The notes under the pieces were generated by a model. It was not told the DNA's origin. It worked only from the letters and a program-made list of their open reading frames with translations, and searched no databases. A stretch of DNA of 32,161 nt from Acidobacteriota bacterium (lineage in GTDB: Bacteria > Acidobacteriota > Terriglobia > Bryobacterales > JACQDG01): contig JACQDG010000037.1 in NCBI GenBank assembly GCA_016201185.1, forward strand, positions 1 through 32,161. The letters run 5' to 3'. Position 1 is the first letter of the stretch; each line of letters starts with the position of its first letter. Position numbers and translations under genes: made by a program. Shown here piece by piece: positions 7,934-16,324 of this stretch.

Positions 7934-10465
7934 TCATCGAACTACCACCTCAGCCCGCGGCGCGTCCAGAGGGATGGCCTCGAGCTTTGCGTTGCGGGCG
8001 GCGATGCTGGAGATATTCACCGTGGTCTTGCCGGCGCCAGCCGCCTGAAACTCCACGACTAGCAGCACGCCGCTGCCCGAAACGCCTCCTGAGCCGGGGA
8101 AACGGGCCAGGTTGATGGAAGCCTCCCCGCTGTCTTCCTGCACGTTCTTCGAGAAGATGATGTCCTGGCCGTCGCTGGTGAGCAGGCCGCCCTTACGCAC
8201 GTCGACCAGGTGCAGCATTTTCGGGTCGTAAGTGATCCGCAGGGGCGCAGCAAAAAGCTCGGTCACGTTATCGAGCAGCAGGTTCAGGGTGATGCGGGCG
8301 CCGGCGGCCTCACTCACCTGGGGCCGATCGAAGCGCAGCCGCGGCGTGATTACCTCGGCGCGGTTCGAGGGCAGCGCAGGAGCAACCGCGGCCGCCGGTG
8401 CTTTCGCCTCTGGCCCTTGTGCCGGCGTCGGAGCGCCCTCCGGGCGAGGAGCCGGAGTGGGAACGGCCAATGGCAGCGGGACAGCAGGGGCGGCCGGCGG
8501 CTGGGCGGGAGTCGCAGGGGGCGGGGCGCTCTCCGGGTTGGGGAGCGCCGGATGATCATCCCTCGGCTGGGTGAAGCTCAGCTTCACCTGCTGATCGGTG
8601 CCGGCGCTTATGCCCCTCATGTTCACGTCGGTCAGGTCCGGCACCCGCACCACGTGCGGGACCAGCACGATCAGGATTTCATTCTCCGACTTCTCCAGGT
8701 GCTCGCTCGAGAACAGTCGTCCGAGGAGAGGCAGTTGACCCAGGCCGGGCACTCCTGAAATGGTCTTGGTCGTCTGGGCCTGCATCAGCCCGCCGATCAC
8801 GTTGGCCTCGCCTTCCTTCAGCCGGATGTCGTGGGTCACCTTGCGCTGGCCGATGATGGGTTGCGAGATGCCGCCGATGTCGATCCGGTCGCGAACGTTG
8901 GAGATCTCGATCTCCACGTGCATGGATATTTCCTTGCCGGCGTGAATGCGCGGTGTCAGGTCGAGCACCACGCCCACGTCCTGGTAGTTGAACTGGGTGT
9001 TCACCAGCGGGTTGATGCCCACGCCGCCGATGCCCGGCTGGAAGCTGCCCGTGGCGATGGGGATCCGGTCGCCGATGCGCAGGCTGGCCTTAAAACCGTC
9101 GAAGCCCCGCACGCGCGGCGATTGCAGCACCCGTGTATCGGAAGTGCTCAGCAGCGCCTTGATGCTGGCGCCCGGCAGGGTGAGGGAAAAATCGTTGAAG
9201 TTGACTTTGCCGATCTTGGCGAGGGAAATGGCGCTGCCGGTGGTCGTGCCGCCATCTTTGCTTCCGCTGGGGATCGGGCTGCGCGGCGTGAAGCCGACCG
9301 GGATATTGATCCCCGGCGTCGTGCCCGAAACCGGCGTGATCCCCAGGTCGCGCGTCTTCGACCGGCTGACCTCCAGCACCATGACGTCGATGATGACCTC
9401 GCCGCGCGACTTATCCACGTCGTTGAGCACCTTCTCGGCCAGGGCCACCTGGTCGGCCGTGCCGCGAATCACCATGGCGTTCAGCGAGTTGACGGTGAAC
9501 AGACGCCGGATATCGGCCACCGAGCGGACCGCAGTGGCGATTTCCTGCAGCTCCTGGGCCGTGTAGGCATTGGTGAGATAGAAGGTCTTGACGACGTATT
9601 CCTCGTAATCGCGGCGCTTGGCGGCGTTGTCGTTGGTGACAAAGATGGCGTTAGAGGAAAGCGGCTTCCAGTACGCCTTGGCGATGGTCCCCACGTAGTC
9701 CAGCGCTTCATAAAGCGTGGCGTTGTTCAGCTCCAGGGTCACGCGCCGGTCCTGGTATTCCGGATCAAACAGCACGTTGATGCCGGCCAGCTTGCCCACC
9801 GTTTCGAAGATCACCTTGCTGCTGTTGTTGATCTTCAGGTTGATGGGCTGGCTGGAGATGGGCTTGAGGTGGGGGAGGGTCTGCAGGCTTTCGACCAGGG
9901 CTTCGGTTTCCGTCTTGGCGGCGACAGCCGGCGACACGGCAGGTGCGGGCTTGGCCTTTTCCGCGCTTTCCTCCGGCGTAGGAGTCTCCGGACGCTCGCC
10001 CGGCTTGGCTCCAGGAACTGCAGACGGCGCTGCCTTCTGCTCCCTCTTCTTTATCAGTTCCGTGGTCCGCTTCAGTTCCTGCTCGGCGATGCCGGAGCTG
10101 CCGTCGATGGCCAGCGCCTTCTCAAATTCCGCCGCGGCCTCGAGTAGGTTGCCTTTGTCGAGCAGTTGGTGGCCCCGGTCGACATGCCACTGGCCGGCGA
10201 CAAAGCGAACCCGGCCTGCAGCCAGTTGGTAGGTCTGGTTTTCCGGGTCTTCCTGCAAGGCCTTGTTATACAGTTCCAAGGCCCGATCGTATTCCTTGCG
10301 CAGCTCAGCCCGGCGGGCCTGCTTGAAAAGGGCGCTTCCCTTGGGGGCGGCCAGAAGCGGCGTCACCGCGTTTCCCAGCCCCAGCCACAGCGCCAGCCCC
10401 AGGGCCAGTCCCCTCAAAACACGTACCTTACTACCGGCTCTACGGCGTATGCTAAGATCAGTCAT
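7934..10465 (-). CDS. Secretin (GspD/PilQ-like) with N-terminal TPRs and C-terminal cohesin-like domain
   Basis: Outer-membrane secretin of a type II secretion or type IV pilus-like machine. I start it at ATG 10465 (843 aa), 58 codons inside the ORF-track start, because a signal peptide follows (about 15-40). Order: TPR-like helices (45-140), a Pro/Ala/Lys linker (145-185), STN/N0-like domain (200-280), NolW-like N1 domain (290-350), secretin core (355-610) with the hallmark VPGLGQLPLLGRLFSSE (572-588) and LIVLVPHVVR, a long Pro/Ala linker (640-705), and a beta-sandwich resembling a cohesin domain (710-843: ITLNLLLDNV, LRITYDPKMLHLVDV, LVVEFQAAG). The combination of TPR, secretin and cohesin differs from classical GspD. 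It heads an operon with two pseudopilins. Confidence 0.88.
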   Translation of the reverse strand: MTDLSIRRRAGSKVRVLRGLALGLALWLGLGNAVTPLLAAPKGSALFKQARRAELRKEYDRALELYNKALQEDPENQTYQLAAGRVRFVAGQWHVDRGHQLLDKGNLLEAAAEFEKALAIDGSSGIAEQELKRTTELIKKREQKAAPSAVPGAKPGERPETPTPEESAEKAKPAPAVSPAVAAKTETEALVESLQTLPHLKPISSQPINLKINNSSKVIFETVGKLAGINVLFDPEYQDRRVTLELNNATLYEALDYVGTIAKAYWKPLSSNAIFVTNDNAAKRRDYEEYVVKTFYLTNAYTAQELQEIATAVRSVADIRRLFTVNSLNAMVIRGTADQVALAEKVLNDVDKSRGEVIIDVMVLEVSRSKTRDLGITPVSGTTPGINIPVGFTPRSPIPSGSKDGGTTTGSAISLAKIGKVNFNDFSLTLPGASIKALLSTSDTRVLQSPRVRGFDGFKASLRIGDRIPIATGSFQPGIGGVGINPLVNTQFNYQDVGVVLDLTPRIHAGKEISMHVEIEISNVRDRIDIGGISQPIIGQRKVTHDIRLKEGEANVIGGLMQAQTTKTISGVPGLGQLPLLGRLFSSEHLEKSENEILIVLVPHVVRVPDLTDVNMRGISAGTDQQVKLSFTQPRDDHPALPNPESAPPPATPAQPPAAPAVPLPLAVPTPAPRPEGAPTPAQGPEAKAPAAAVAPALPSNRAEVITPRLRFDRPQVSEAAGARITLNLLLDNVTELFAAPLRITYDPKMLHLVDVRKGGLLTSDGQDIIFSKNVQEDSGEASINLARFPGSGGVSGSGVLLVVEFQAAGAGKTTVNISSIAARNAKLEAIPLDAPRAEVVVR

Positions 10466-10577
10466 TCGAGCTAAGTGGACCGCGGACTCGCCTCGCAAAC
10501 GGCGCTTCCACGTGGTAATCCATCTTTGTTGACGCGCCGCCGGGACTCGGCGTGGAGGCCTTTTTTCCGATCCCCCT

Positions 10578-11015
10578 ATGGCAGGCCCGAAAAGCGAAGA
10601 AGCACGACTACTGAGCGCCAACCGCCAGGCAGCCCACAACTACTTCCTGCTGGACCGATTCGAAGCCGGCCTGGAGCTCCGGGACAGCTACGCCGCTATC
10701 GAGGGCGGCGAGGCCTGGCTGCACAACGCCCACATCAGCCATTACTCCCACGGCAACCGCGAGAACCACAACCCGATTCGTACCCGCAAGCTGCTGCTCC
10801 ACCGCGAGGAAATCCGCAAGCTCATCGGCAAGACCAGGGAAAAGGGGCTGGCCCTGATCCCGCTCCGGTTCTATCTAAAGAAAGGAAAAATCAAGTGCGA
10901 GCTGGCCCTGGCCAAGGGCAAGCGATTACACGACAAGCGCGAGACAGAACGCGCCCGCACCGCTGAAGCCGAAGCTCGCGAGGCCATCCGAGCCCGCCGC
11001 ACCCGTGAATCATGA
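10578..11015 (+). CDS. smpB: SsrA-binding protein SmpB, lacking a conserved 15-residue block
   Basis: SmpB binds tmRNA and ribosomes for trans-translation. Matches: [20 protein letters not shown] at the start, [37 protein letters not shown], the middle of the OB-like barrel, [15 protein letters not shown], and a basic helical tail. However, FEAGLEL is followed at once by RDSY. In E. coli SmpB, as I recall it, the segment QGWEVKSLRAGKANIS separates the equivalent FEAGLAL and DSY. Fifteen residues that form part of the core barrel are absent, in frame. The protein (145 aa) is therefore shorter than usual. It could be non-functional, unusually compact, or an assembly artefact. Its stop overlaps the pepA start (ATGA). 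Confidence 0.9.
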   Translation: MAGPKSEEARLLSANRQAAHNYFLLDRFEAGLELRDSYAAIEGGEAWLHNAHISHYSHGNRENHNPIRTRKLLLHREEIRKLIGKTREKGLALIPLRFYLKKGKIKCELALAKGKRLHDKRETERARTAEAEAREAIRARRTRES

Positions 11016-12517
11016 CTCCCATCCTGATCTGGCAGTCTGCTGAGAGCATTTCCACTGAGGCCCTGGCTATTGTGGTTTTCGAGAAGGACGCCGGCCAGGA
11101 AGTTCCGGGCGACGATCTGTTTCGCCGTTTTGATGCACTGACCGAAGGCCTGCTGGGCGAGTTGTACCGCGCCGGGGAGTGCACCGGAAAGATGCTGGAT
11201 GCCGTGCTTCTCCACCGGCCCCGGGGCCTGGCCGCCCGCCGGTTGCTGCTGGTGGGAGGAGGCAAGCGCGAAAAATTCAATTCCGCCGAGTTGCGAAAGG
11301 CGGCCGGCGCAGTCCTCCGTTGCTTGAAAGGAAGAGGTGTGCACGAATTTGCCTTTCTACCGGCGGGAAGGCTTCCCCTCGCCCGGCAGATCGCCGCGGC
11401 GGTGGAAGGCCTGCTGGCCGCCGACTTCGAGCCCGATACCTACAAGACTGACAAGAAGGACGATAAGCGCATAGACCGCGTATCCATTGTCGCTGGCTCA
11501 TCCCCTGAGGCCGCATCGGACAAAGTGGACGCCGCTCTGGAGCGCGCCGTGACCGTGACCCAGGCCCAGAACTTCGCCCGGGAACTGATCAACGAGCCGG
11601 CCAACCACCTTACCCCCAGCGAGCTTGTGGCCCGAGCGCAGAAAACTGCTGTGGATTGCGGCCTCGACTTCGATGTTTTGGACGCAGAAAGGATGCAGGC
11701 GCTGAAGATGGGGGCGCTGTTGGGCGTGGCCCAGGGCAGTGCCGAGCCGCCGGCCCTGATCGTGCTGCGGTATCGTCCGGCGGCCGTTCCCTCTTCCAAC
11801 ACGCACCTGGGGCTGGTGGGCAAGGCGGTCACTTTCGACAGCGGCGGCATCTCGATCAAGCCGGCCGAAGGCATGGAGAAAATGAAATACGACATGGCCG
11901 GGGGCGCCACCATGATCGCCGTCATGCGCGCTCTGGCTGCCTTGAAGCCATCCATTCGCGTCTCGGCCTTCATCCCCACGGTGGAGAACATGCCCGGCAG
12001 CCGCGCCCAACGGCCAGGCGACATTCAAACCACCATGTCAGGCAAGACCGTCGAGGTCATCAACACCGATGCCGAGGGCCGCCTCATCCTGGCCGACGCC
12101 CTCACCTACGCTCGCAAGCAAGGCTGCAGCCACCTGATCGATGCCGCCACTCTGACCGGCGCCATCGTGGTGGCCCTCGGCCATACCAACGTGGGCGTAT
12201 TCTCAAACGACCAGGCGTTTCTCGACCAGGTGCTGGCATCGGCGAAAGAATGCGGGGAGAAGATGTGGCCCATGCCGCTGGACGACGAATACAAGGACCA
12301 GCTCAAGAGCATCATCGCCGATCTGCCCAACACCGGCAGTCGCTGGGGCGGGGCCATCACGGCGGCCATGTTTCTGAAGGAATTTGCGGATACCACCCCC
12401 TGGGTCCACCTGGACATCGCCGGCACGGCCTGGCTCGAGGAAGCCAAGCCGTACATGCCCAAAGGCCCCTCCGGCGTCGCCGTCCGCACTCTGATTGATG
12501 TGGCTATGGACATGTAG
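11012..12517 (+). CDS. pepA: Leucyl aminopeptidase (M17 family)
   Basis: A cytoplasmic dinuclear-metal aminopeptidase of 501 aa, the normal family length. The N-terminal M17 domain (1-165) is variable. The C-terminal catalytic domain contains [16 protein letters not shown] (metal-binding Lys and Asp, plus the catalytic Lys), MKYDMAGGA, and the family signature [12 protein letters not shown] with the catalytic Arg. [14 protein letters not shown] and [14 protein letters not shown] are also typical. It removes N-terminal residues from peptides. In enterobacteria PepA additionally binds DNA for site-specific recombination; nothing here bears on that. The ATG overlaps the smpB stop by 4 nt (ATGA), so translation is coupled. 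Confidence 0.95.
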   Translation: MTPILIWQSAESISTEALAIVVFEKDAGQEVPGDDLFRRFDALTEGLLGELYRAGECTGKMLDAVLLHRPRGLAARRLLLVGGGKREKFNSAELRKAAGAVLRCLKGRGVHEFAFLPAGRLPLARQIAAAVEGLLAADFEPDTYKTDKKDDKRIDRVSIVAGSSPEAASDKVDAALERAVTVTQAQNFARELINEPANHLTPSELVARAQKTAVDCGLDFDVLDAERMQALKMGALLGVAQGSAEPPALIVLRYRPAAVPSSNTHLGLVGKAVTFDSGGISIKPAEGMEKMKYDMAGGATMIAVMRALAALKPSIRVSAFIPTVENMPGSRAQRPGDIQTTMSGKTVEVINTDAEGRLILADALTYARKQGCSHLIDAATLTGAIVVALGHTNVGVFSNDQAFLDQVLASAKECGEKMWPMPLDDEYKDQLKSIIADLPNTGSRWGGAITAAMFLKEFADTTPWVHLDIAGTAWLEEAKPYMPKGPSGVAVRTLIDVAMDM

Positions 12518-12519
12518 GC

Positions 12520-12548
12520 TTGACTTACCAGAATCCTGGGGCTAGATT
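12520..12548 (+). promoter_or_regulatory. Sigma-70-type promoter of the DUF1326 gene
   Basis: TTGACT (12520-12525), a 17-nt spacer and TAGATT (12543-12548) form a near-consensus promoter just after the pepA stop. A predicted start near 12555 leaves a leader of about 35 nt that contains a strong ribosome site, GGGAGGGGAGGA, before ATG 12591. Confidence 0.65.
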
Positions 12549-12590
12549 CGATACATCAACGATTCTTAATCTCAATAGGGAGGGGAGGAT

Positions 12591-13295
12591 ATGAGACTGT
12601 TCACACTATTGCTGGGATTCGCTCTGGCCGCGGCCGGCCAGGAAGTTCCGTGGCAGGCTAAGCTGCAGTACATCGAAGCCTGCTCTTGCGATCTGTTCTG
12701 CCCGTGCTACTTCAACGACCACGCGTCCCACCAGGGCACCGGGGCGCATAGCTGCACCTTCAACATGGGTACCCGGGTCTTGGAGGGCAAGTACGGCGAC
12801 GTGAACTTGACCGGTATGAAGTTCTGGCTCTCCGGCGATCTGGGCGCTGATTGGGGCACCAAGGGGAAAGCGGATTGGCTGGTGGTGACCTTCGAGCCCA
12901 AAGCGACCCAGGAACAGAAGGACGGCCTGATGAAGATTCTTGGCAAGCTCTATCCGGTCACCTGGGGCAAGGTGGATTTTGACACTTCGGAGATCACCTG
13001 GACGATGGCTCCCGACGGCAAGACGGCCCACGCCAAACTGGCCAATGGCAAGGGCGACATGAAGCTGACGCGGGCAGGCAACGCCGACCCAAACCGGCCC
13101 GCTCAGGTTACCAACACGAAATACTTTGCCGCCACCTGGAACAGCCCCTTTAACCTTTATTACTCCGATCACTACTACAAGGGGTTCAGCAAGGATTATC
13201 AGCTCCACCACGCCAACGGCTTTGTCATCACGGTGGAGATGACTTCCGACGGCAAGCGGGTAACCAGCAGCGCGGCCCCGAAGAAGGGCGACTGA
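12591..13295 (+). CDS. DUF1326 domain protein, secreted
   Basis: A 234-aa protein with a short signal peptide (MRLFTLLLGFALAAAGQ). The cysteine-rich motif EACSCDLFCPCYF (about 29-41) is typical of DUF1326. The body has the family's pattern of strands: GKYGDVNLTGMKFWLSG, DWLVVTFEPKATQEQKDGL, PVTWGKVDF, and a C-terminal half with TWNSPFNLYYSDHYYKGF. The cysteine cluster could bind metal or form disulfides; no reaction is established for the family as far as I know. It has its own promoter and a strong ribosome site and appears monocistronic. A palindromic intergenic repeat follows it. Confidence 0.82.
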   Translation: MRLFTLLLGFALAAAGQEVPWQAKLQYIEACSCDLFCPCYFNDHASHQGTGAHSCTFNMGTRVLEGKYGDVNLTGMKFWLSGDLGADWGTKGKADWLVVTFEPKATQEQKDGLMKILGKLYPVTWGKVDFDTSEITWTMAPDGKTAHAKLANGKGDMKLTRAGNADPNRPAQVTNTKYFAATWNSPFNLYYSDHYYKGFSKDYQLHHANGFVITVEMTSDGKRVTSSAAPKKGD

Positions 13296-13308
13296 GCCCT
13301 AAAGCTTC

Positions 13309-13378
13309 ACCGCAGAGGCGCAGAGAACGCCGAGCAGTGAACTCAGTTTTCTCTCTGCGTGCTCTGCGTCTCTGTGGT
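13309..13378. repeat. Intergenic inverted repeat of the CGCAGAG/CTCTGCG type
   Basis: The arms ACCGCAGAGGCGCAGAGAAC and CTCTGCGTCTCTGTGGT (the latter with an extra CTCTCTGCGTG before it) are imperfect reverse complements around a loop of about 16 nt. This is one of the widespread short palindromic elements seen between genes of many bacterial phyla. It sits between two convergent genes and may act as a bidirectional terminator or RNA stabiliser. Confidence 0.7.
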
Positions 13379-13388
13379 AAAAGGCTTT

Positions 13389-14369
13389 TTACCCGAATCC
13401 TTCCCATACATAGGCCCGGAAGCGGCGGATGGTCCGGAAGCCGACCCGCTCGTAAAGCCGTACTGCACCGGCATTCGACGCCGTTACGGTCAGGCTGGCG
13501 GCTTCGCCTCCGCCCTTAGCGAATGCCTGCAGCGAGCGCCAAAGCAGTTCCGAGCCTAACCCTAGCCCCCGCCTTTCCGGGGACACGCAGAGCTGGGTGA
13601 TGTGCCCTACTTCCGGCTCCACCAGGCTGGTGAGCGAGAGCCCACACAGCTCCCCGCTCGCGGAATCGATGGCCGCCTGGGCCGCGGGGGTGTGAAAAGC
13701 GCCGCAACCGGGATATTGCGTGATGTTGTGCAGGAAGCGCCGCGCTCCCGCCGCGCTGCGATACTGGTCGTTGATCTGGCTGTCCACGTGGCCTTCATAA
13801 GCCCGCGCGATCAGGTAGGCCGCCGGCTCCATGTAGCGTTCCGACCAGGGCTCGAATGTGACCTCGGCCGCCGGCCGCGGCCCGAACGTTTCGCGGCGCA
13901 GTTGCCCGATCCCATCCACGAGCATGAAATAACGCTCAAAAACCGTTAGCTGGGAGGGCGGGAATAACGAGGCCACGGCGTTGGAATCGAGCATCATCAA
14001 CTGGGCTTCGATGCGCCGCACGCCCGGCGTGTTCTCGGCCGCCTCTACTACGTGCTCCAGCAGAAGGTGCTGCGCCTCGACCGTCCGATAGGGCTCGGAG
14101 ACGAACAAGTCTCCGATCAGCATCTTGTAGTCTTCGTGCACGTAGTAGGCGTAGCCGACGGGCGCCGTGCCCCGCAGCAAAGCATAGCCGGTCAGCGCCC
14201 GCAGGTCGAGATAATGCCGGACGATTTCGCAGGAGGGTTGAAAGCCCCAGCGCAGCCGTGACGCCCAGACCTGGACTTCTTCCTCGAGCAGCGCGACGAA
14301 ATCTCTGGCCTGAAAATGCCGCAGGTCGAGGATTTCCAGCTTTTCCGGCTGCTCCGCCTGAGCGGCCAT
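13389..14369 (-). CDS. GNAT-family acetyltransferase with two GNAT-like halves
   Basis: A 326-aa protein. The C-terminal half is a clear GNAT domain: LCGLSLTSLVEPEVGHITQL is the beta4/5 region, SPERRGLGLGSELLWRSL is the acetyl-CoA pyrophosphate-binding loop, and LTVTASNAGAVRLYERVGF is motif B. The N-terminal half (TGYALLRGTAPVGYAYYVHE, IGDLFVSEPYRTVEAQHLL) has GNAT-like strands but a weaker CoA loop, so it is probably a degenerate first copy. The substrate could be a protein N-terminus, an antibiotic or a metabolite. A consensus TATAAT (minus strand, 14376-14381) ends 6 nt before the ATG, consistent with a leaderless message. Confidence 0.82.
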   Translation of the reverse strand: MAAQAEQPEKLEILDLRHFQARDFVALLEEEVQVWASRLRWGFQPSCEIVRHYLDLRALTGYALLRGTAPVGYAYYVHEDYKMLIGDLFVSEPYRTVEAQHLLLEHVVEAAENTPGVRRIEAQLMMLDSNAVASLFPPSQLTVFERYFMLVDGIGQLRRETFGPRPAAEVTFEPWSERYMEPAAYLIARAYEGHVDSQINDQYRSAAGARRFLHNITQYPGCGAFHTPAAQAAIDSASGELCGLSLTSLVEPEVGHITQLCVSPERRGLGLGSELLWRSLQAFAKGGGEAASLTVTASNAGAVRLYERVGFRTIRRFRAYVWEGFG

Positions 14370-14375
14370 GCTGCG

Positions 14376-14381
14376 ATTATA
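14376..14381 (-). promoter_or_regulatory. TATAAT -10 element of the GNAT gene (leaderless)
   Basis: On the minus strand the sequence reads TATAAT, then 6 nt (cgcagc), then ATG. With usual -10 spacing, transcription would begin at or within one base of the start codon. No good -35 is seen. Confidence 0.5.
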
Positions 14382-14393
14382 CCCTTTTGCGGC

Positions 14394-14422
14394 TTGACTG
14401 CCGGATACTCCGCCGCTAGAAT
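14394..14422 (+). promoter_or_regulatory. Sigma-70-type promoter of the metallophosphoesterase gene (leaderless)
   Basis: TTGACT (14394-14399), a 17-nt spacer and TAGAAT (14417-14422) form a near-consensus promoter. Only 9 nt (cccacccat) separate the -10 from ATG 14432 and they contain no Shine-Dalgarno sequence, so the mRNA is probably leaderless. Confidence 0.65.
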
Positions 14423-14431
14423 CCCACCCAT

Positions 14432-15337
14432 ATGCGGACCTTCCGCCGGCTCCTCGGCGTCCTTCTTCTTTTCCTGGCGCCCCTTCTCGGCCAGGTCCTG
14501 CGCTTTGGGGCCATCGGGGACAGCGGGACGGGTGAGCCTCCCCAAATGCGCGTTGCCGAACGGATGCGGATCGTCAACGAGGAGCGGCATTGGGGGTTCG
14601 TCTTGATGCTCGGCGATAACATTTACGAGAGAGGCGACCCGGCTGATTTCGGCCCCAAGTTCAAGGATGTATACGCCGCCCTGATGCGTAGCGGGGCGAT
14701 ATTTCACGCCACTCTGGGCAATCACGACCGGAAGGATCGCAGCAAGGGGATGGCCCAGGTGGGGGACCCTGCCTTCGGCTACGTGGGCGGCCAGGACGAA
14801 TACGAGTTCGCGGCGGGTCCGGTCGTCAACGGCAAGACACTTGCCCGATTCATTTGCCTGAATTCCGATGCTTGGAAGAATGAGTCGAGGCGTGGCCAGC
14901 CTCCGCTTGATCGCCTGGCTCGGTTAGAGGCGTGGCTCCGGCAGTCGGACAGATTTCAGTGGAATCTTGTCTTCTTCCACAATCCCATTCAGACGTTCGT
15001 CGTCTCCAAATTCTGGCGCTGGACCGGCCGGTGGGGCCACGGCCCGGACAAGAACCTGCGCGGGTGGCTGGTGCCGGAATTCAAAGGCAAGGTGGACGTC
15101 GTGCTCAGCGGCCATAACCACTTTTATCAGGAGATCCAGCCTCAGGACCGCATACACTATTTTGTTTCGGGCGGGGGCGCCAAGATCCGCAAGGGCGCTA
15201 AGAAACATCATCCGCAGGTAGAGTTCGCAGCCGAGGTGCTGCACTTCATGGATTTCGAGCTCTCGGAAACGCAGTTAAAATATGCTGCGGTTTCGGAACG
15301 GGGCGAGATTCTGCACTCGGGTGTTGTCAACAAGTAG
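14432..15337 (+). CDS. Secreted calcineurin-like metallophosphoesterase
   Basis: A 301-aa protein with a signal peptide (RLLGVLLLFLAPLLG) and a purple acid phosphatase-like metallophosphoesterase domain. Metal-site motifs in order: GAIGDSGTG (Asp30), GDNIYE (61-66), GNHD (96-99), VFFHNP and SGHNHFYQ. This order and spacing match dinuclear-metal phosphatases that act outside the cytoplasm on phosphomonoesters or diesters. It has no extra domains. It is transcribed from its own promoter, divergent from the GNAT gene. The infA promoter begins 15 nt after its stop codon. The substrate is not predictable. Confidence 0.87.
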   Translation: MRTFRRLLGVLLLFLAPLLGQVLRFGAIGDSGTGEPPQMRVAERMRIVNEERHWGFVLMLGDNIYERGDPADFGPKFKDVYAALMRSGAIFHATLGNHDRKDRSKGMAQVGDPAFGYVGGQDEYEFAAGPVVNGKTLARFICLNSDAWKNESRRGQPPLDRLARLEAWLRQSDRFQWNLVFFHNPIQTFVVSKFWRWTGRWGHGPDKNLRGWLVPEFKGKVDVVLSGHNHFYQEIQPQDRIHYFVSGGGAKIRKGAKKHHPQVEFAAEVLHFMDFELSETQLKYAAVSERGEILHSGVVNK

Positions 15338-15352
15338 ACGCGGGCCGCGGTG

Positions 15353-15382
15353 TTGAGTCCCGGCGCCCCGCTCAGGTATCAT
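15353..15382 (+). promoter_or_regulatory. Promoter of infA
   Basis: TTGAGT (15353-15358), an 18-nt spacer and TATCAT (15377-15382) lie directly upstream of infA. The 9 nt to the ATG include AGGAAG, which resembles a ribosome site but would be lost if transcription began at the usual distance from the -10. Confidence 0.5.
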
Positions 15383-15391
15383 AGGAAGCGA

Positions 15392-15610
15392 ATGGCGAAA
15401 GAAGAAGGAATCGAAGTAACCGGCACGGTCATTGAGAAGTTCCCGGGCGGGATGTTCAGCGTGGAGCTGGAGGACAAGCACAAGGTGCTGGCCCACATCG
15501 CCGGCAAGCTCCGCAAGAACCGCATCCGCATCCTGGCCGGCGACAAGGTCACTATCGAGCTGTCCCCTTATGATCTGACCCGCGGTCGGATCACCTACCG
15601 CTACCGCTGA
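15392..15610 (+). CDS. infA: Translation initiation factor IF-1
   Basis: A 72-aa S1/OB-fold protein that binds the ribosomal A site during initiation. It starts at [11 protein letters not shown] (ATG 15392); the ORF-track start 42 nt upstream adds a tail absent from the family and overlaps the promoter. Family features are [62 protein letters not shown]. It is full length and intact. In many bacteria infA lies in or near the ribosomal protein operon; here it stands alone, followed 59 nt later by an initiator tRNA gene, which places two initiation components side by side. Confidence 0.97.
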   Translation: MAKEEGIEVTGTVIEKFPGGMFSVELEDKHKVLAHIAGKLRKNRIRILAGDKVTIELSPYDLTRGRITYRYR

Positions 15611-15635
15611 GTCCGGGCGCTTTCTTGGCTGAAGT

Positions 15636-15664
15636 TTGACTCCCACCTCGATCTGGGCTAGGAT
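15636..15664 (+). promoter_or_regulatory. Promoter of the initiator tRNA gene
   Basis: TTGACT (15636-15641), a 17-nt spacer and TAGGAT (15659-15664). The -10 ends only 5 nt before the mature tRNA 5' end, so the primary transcript would have almost no leader. Confidence 0.65.
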
Positions 15665-15669
15665 TGAGT

Positions 15670-15746
<77 letters not shown>

Positions 15747-15823
15747 AGCCTTCCGATCCCCGCGATTGATTGCAGGCTGGTAGTCGCTCCGTTGTTCTCT
15801 TTTCGTTTGCCTCCGGCCGGTCT

Positions 15824-16285
15824 TCATTGCCGGCTCTCCTTCGACTTCTCCTCCATCAGGCGCTTCGTCATAAGAACAAGACCCAGAAGCTGGGTCCACT
15901 CCGAGACGATGTTGCCCACCACCTGTCCCCACTTCGCTTCGGAATCCATCTTCAGATACAGCACCAGCCAGGCGATTCCGGTGAGGACCAGAAAGACCGT
16001 CAGGGAATGGTCCCGAACCGCCTCACGCAGGCGACTCCGGAAACGGCCGTGCGGCTGCCGACTTTCCGCCGAGCCGATTTCGTAGAAATACTTCGTCGCA
16101 ATCACCATAATGACAACGCCGGTCCAATCCGCGATGGCGTTGCCGAAAAAGGAGCCCAGGTGCGTGGCCGGATTGGCGCGCGTGTAGAGCAGAATCCAGA
16201 GCAGTAAAACGCCAAGTGAGGCGATACTTAGAGAGTGATTCTTTAACGATCCATGGCTTCGATGGGTGAGGTGTGACGTACGCAT
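15824..16285 (-). CDS. Membrane protein made of a duplicated two-helix module, function unknown
   Basis: A 153-aa protein with four predicted membrane segments arranged as two copies of one unit. Copy 1 (about 18-73) contains HSLSIASLG, ILLYTRANPATHLGSFFGN and AIADWTGVVIMV. Copy 2 (about 92-150) contains HSLTVFLVLTG, LVLYLKMDSEAKWGQVVGN and IVSEWTQLLGLV. Both share the pattern HSL-hydrophobic-LY-x(6)-A-x(2)-G-x(3)-GN-x(3)-WT-hydrophobic, ending in a charged ES-type tail. A basic linker (GRFRSRLREAVRD) joins them on the cytoplasmic side. I do not recognise the family. It is transcribed toward the tRNA gene on the other strand. Confidence 0.75.
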   Translation of the reverse strand: MRTSHLTHRSHGSLKNHSLSIASLGVLLLWILLYTRANPATHLGSFFGNAIADWTGVVIMVIATKYFYEIGSAESRQPHGRFRSRLREAVRDHSLTVFLVLTGIAWLVLYLKMDSEAKWGQVVGNIVSEWTQLLGLVLMTKRLMEEKSKESRQ

Positions 16286-16324
16286 GCCCCCCAGTATCCC
16301 ATCGCGGCAGCATAGTTGGCCGTT

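Noticed and set aside
8831-10147. 438-aa plus-strand ORF opposite the secretin
   Set aside because: Antisense shadow of the secretin with a His/Asp/Arg-biased composition and no motif.
10521-10570. Terminator or small RNA between secretin and smpB
   Set aside because: A weak CGCCG/CGGCG stem before a TTTTTT run is seen, but the stem is short and not adjacent to the T-run, and it lies between divergent genes.
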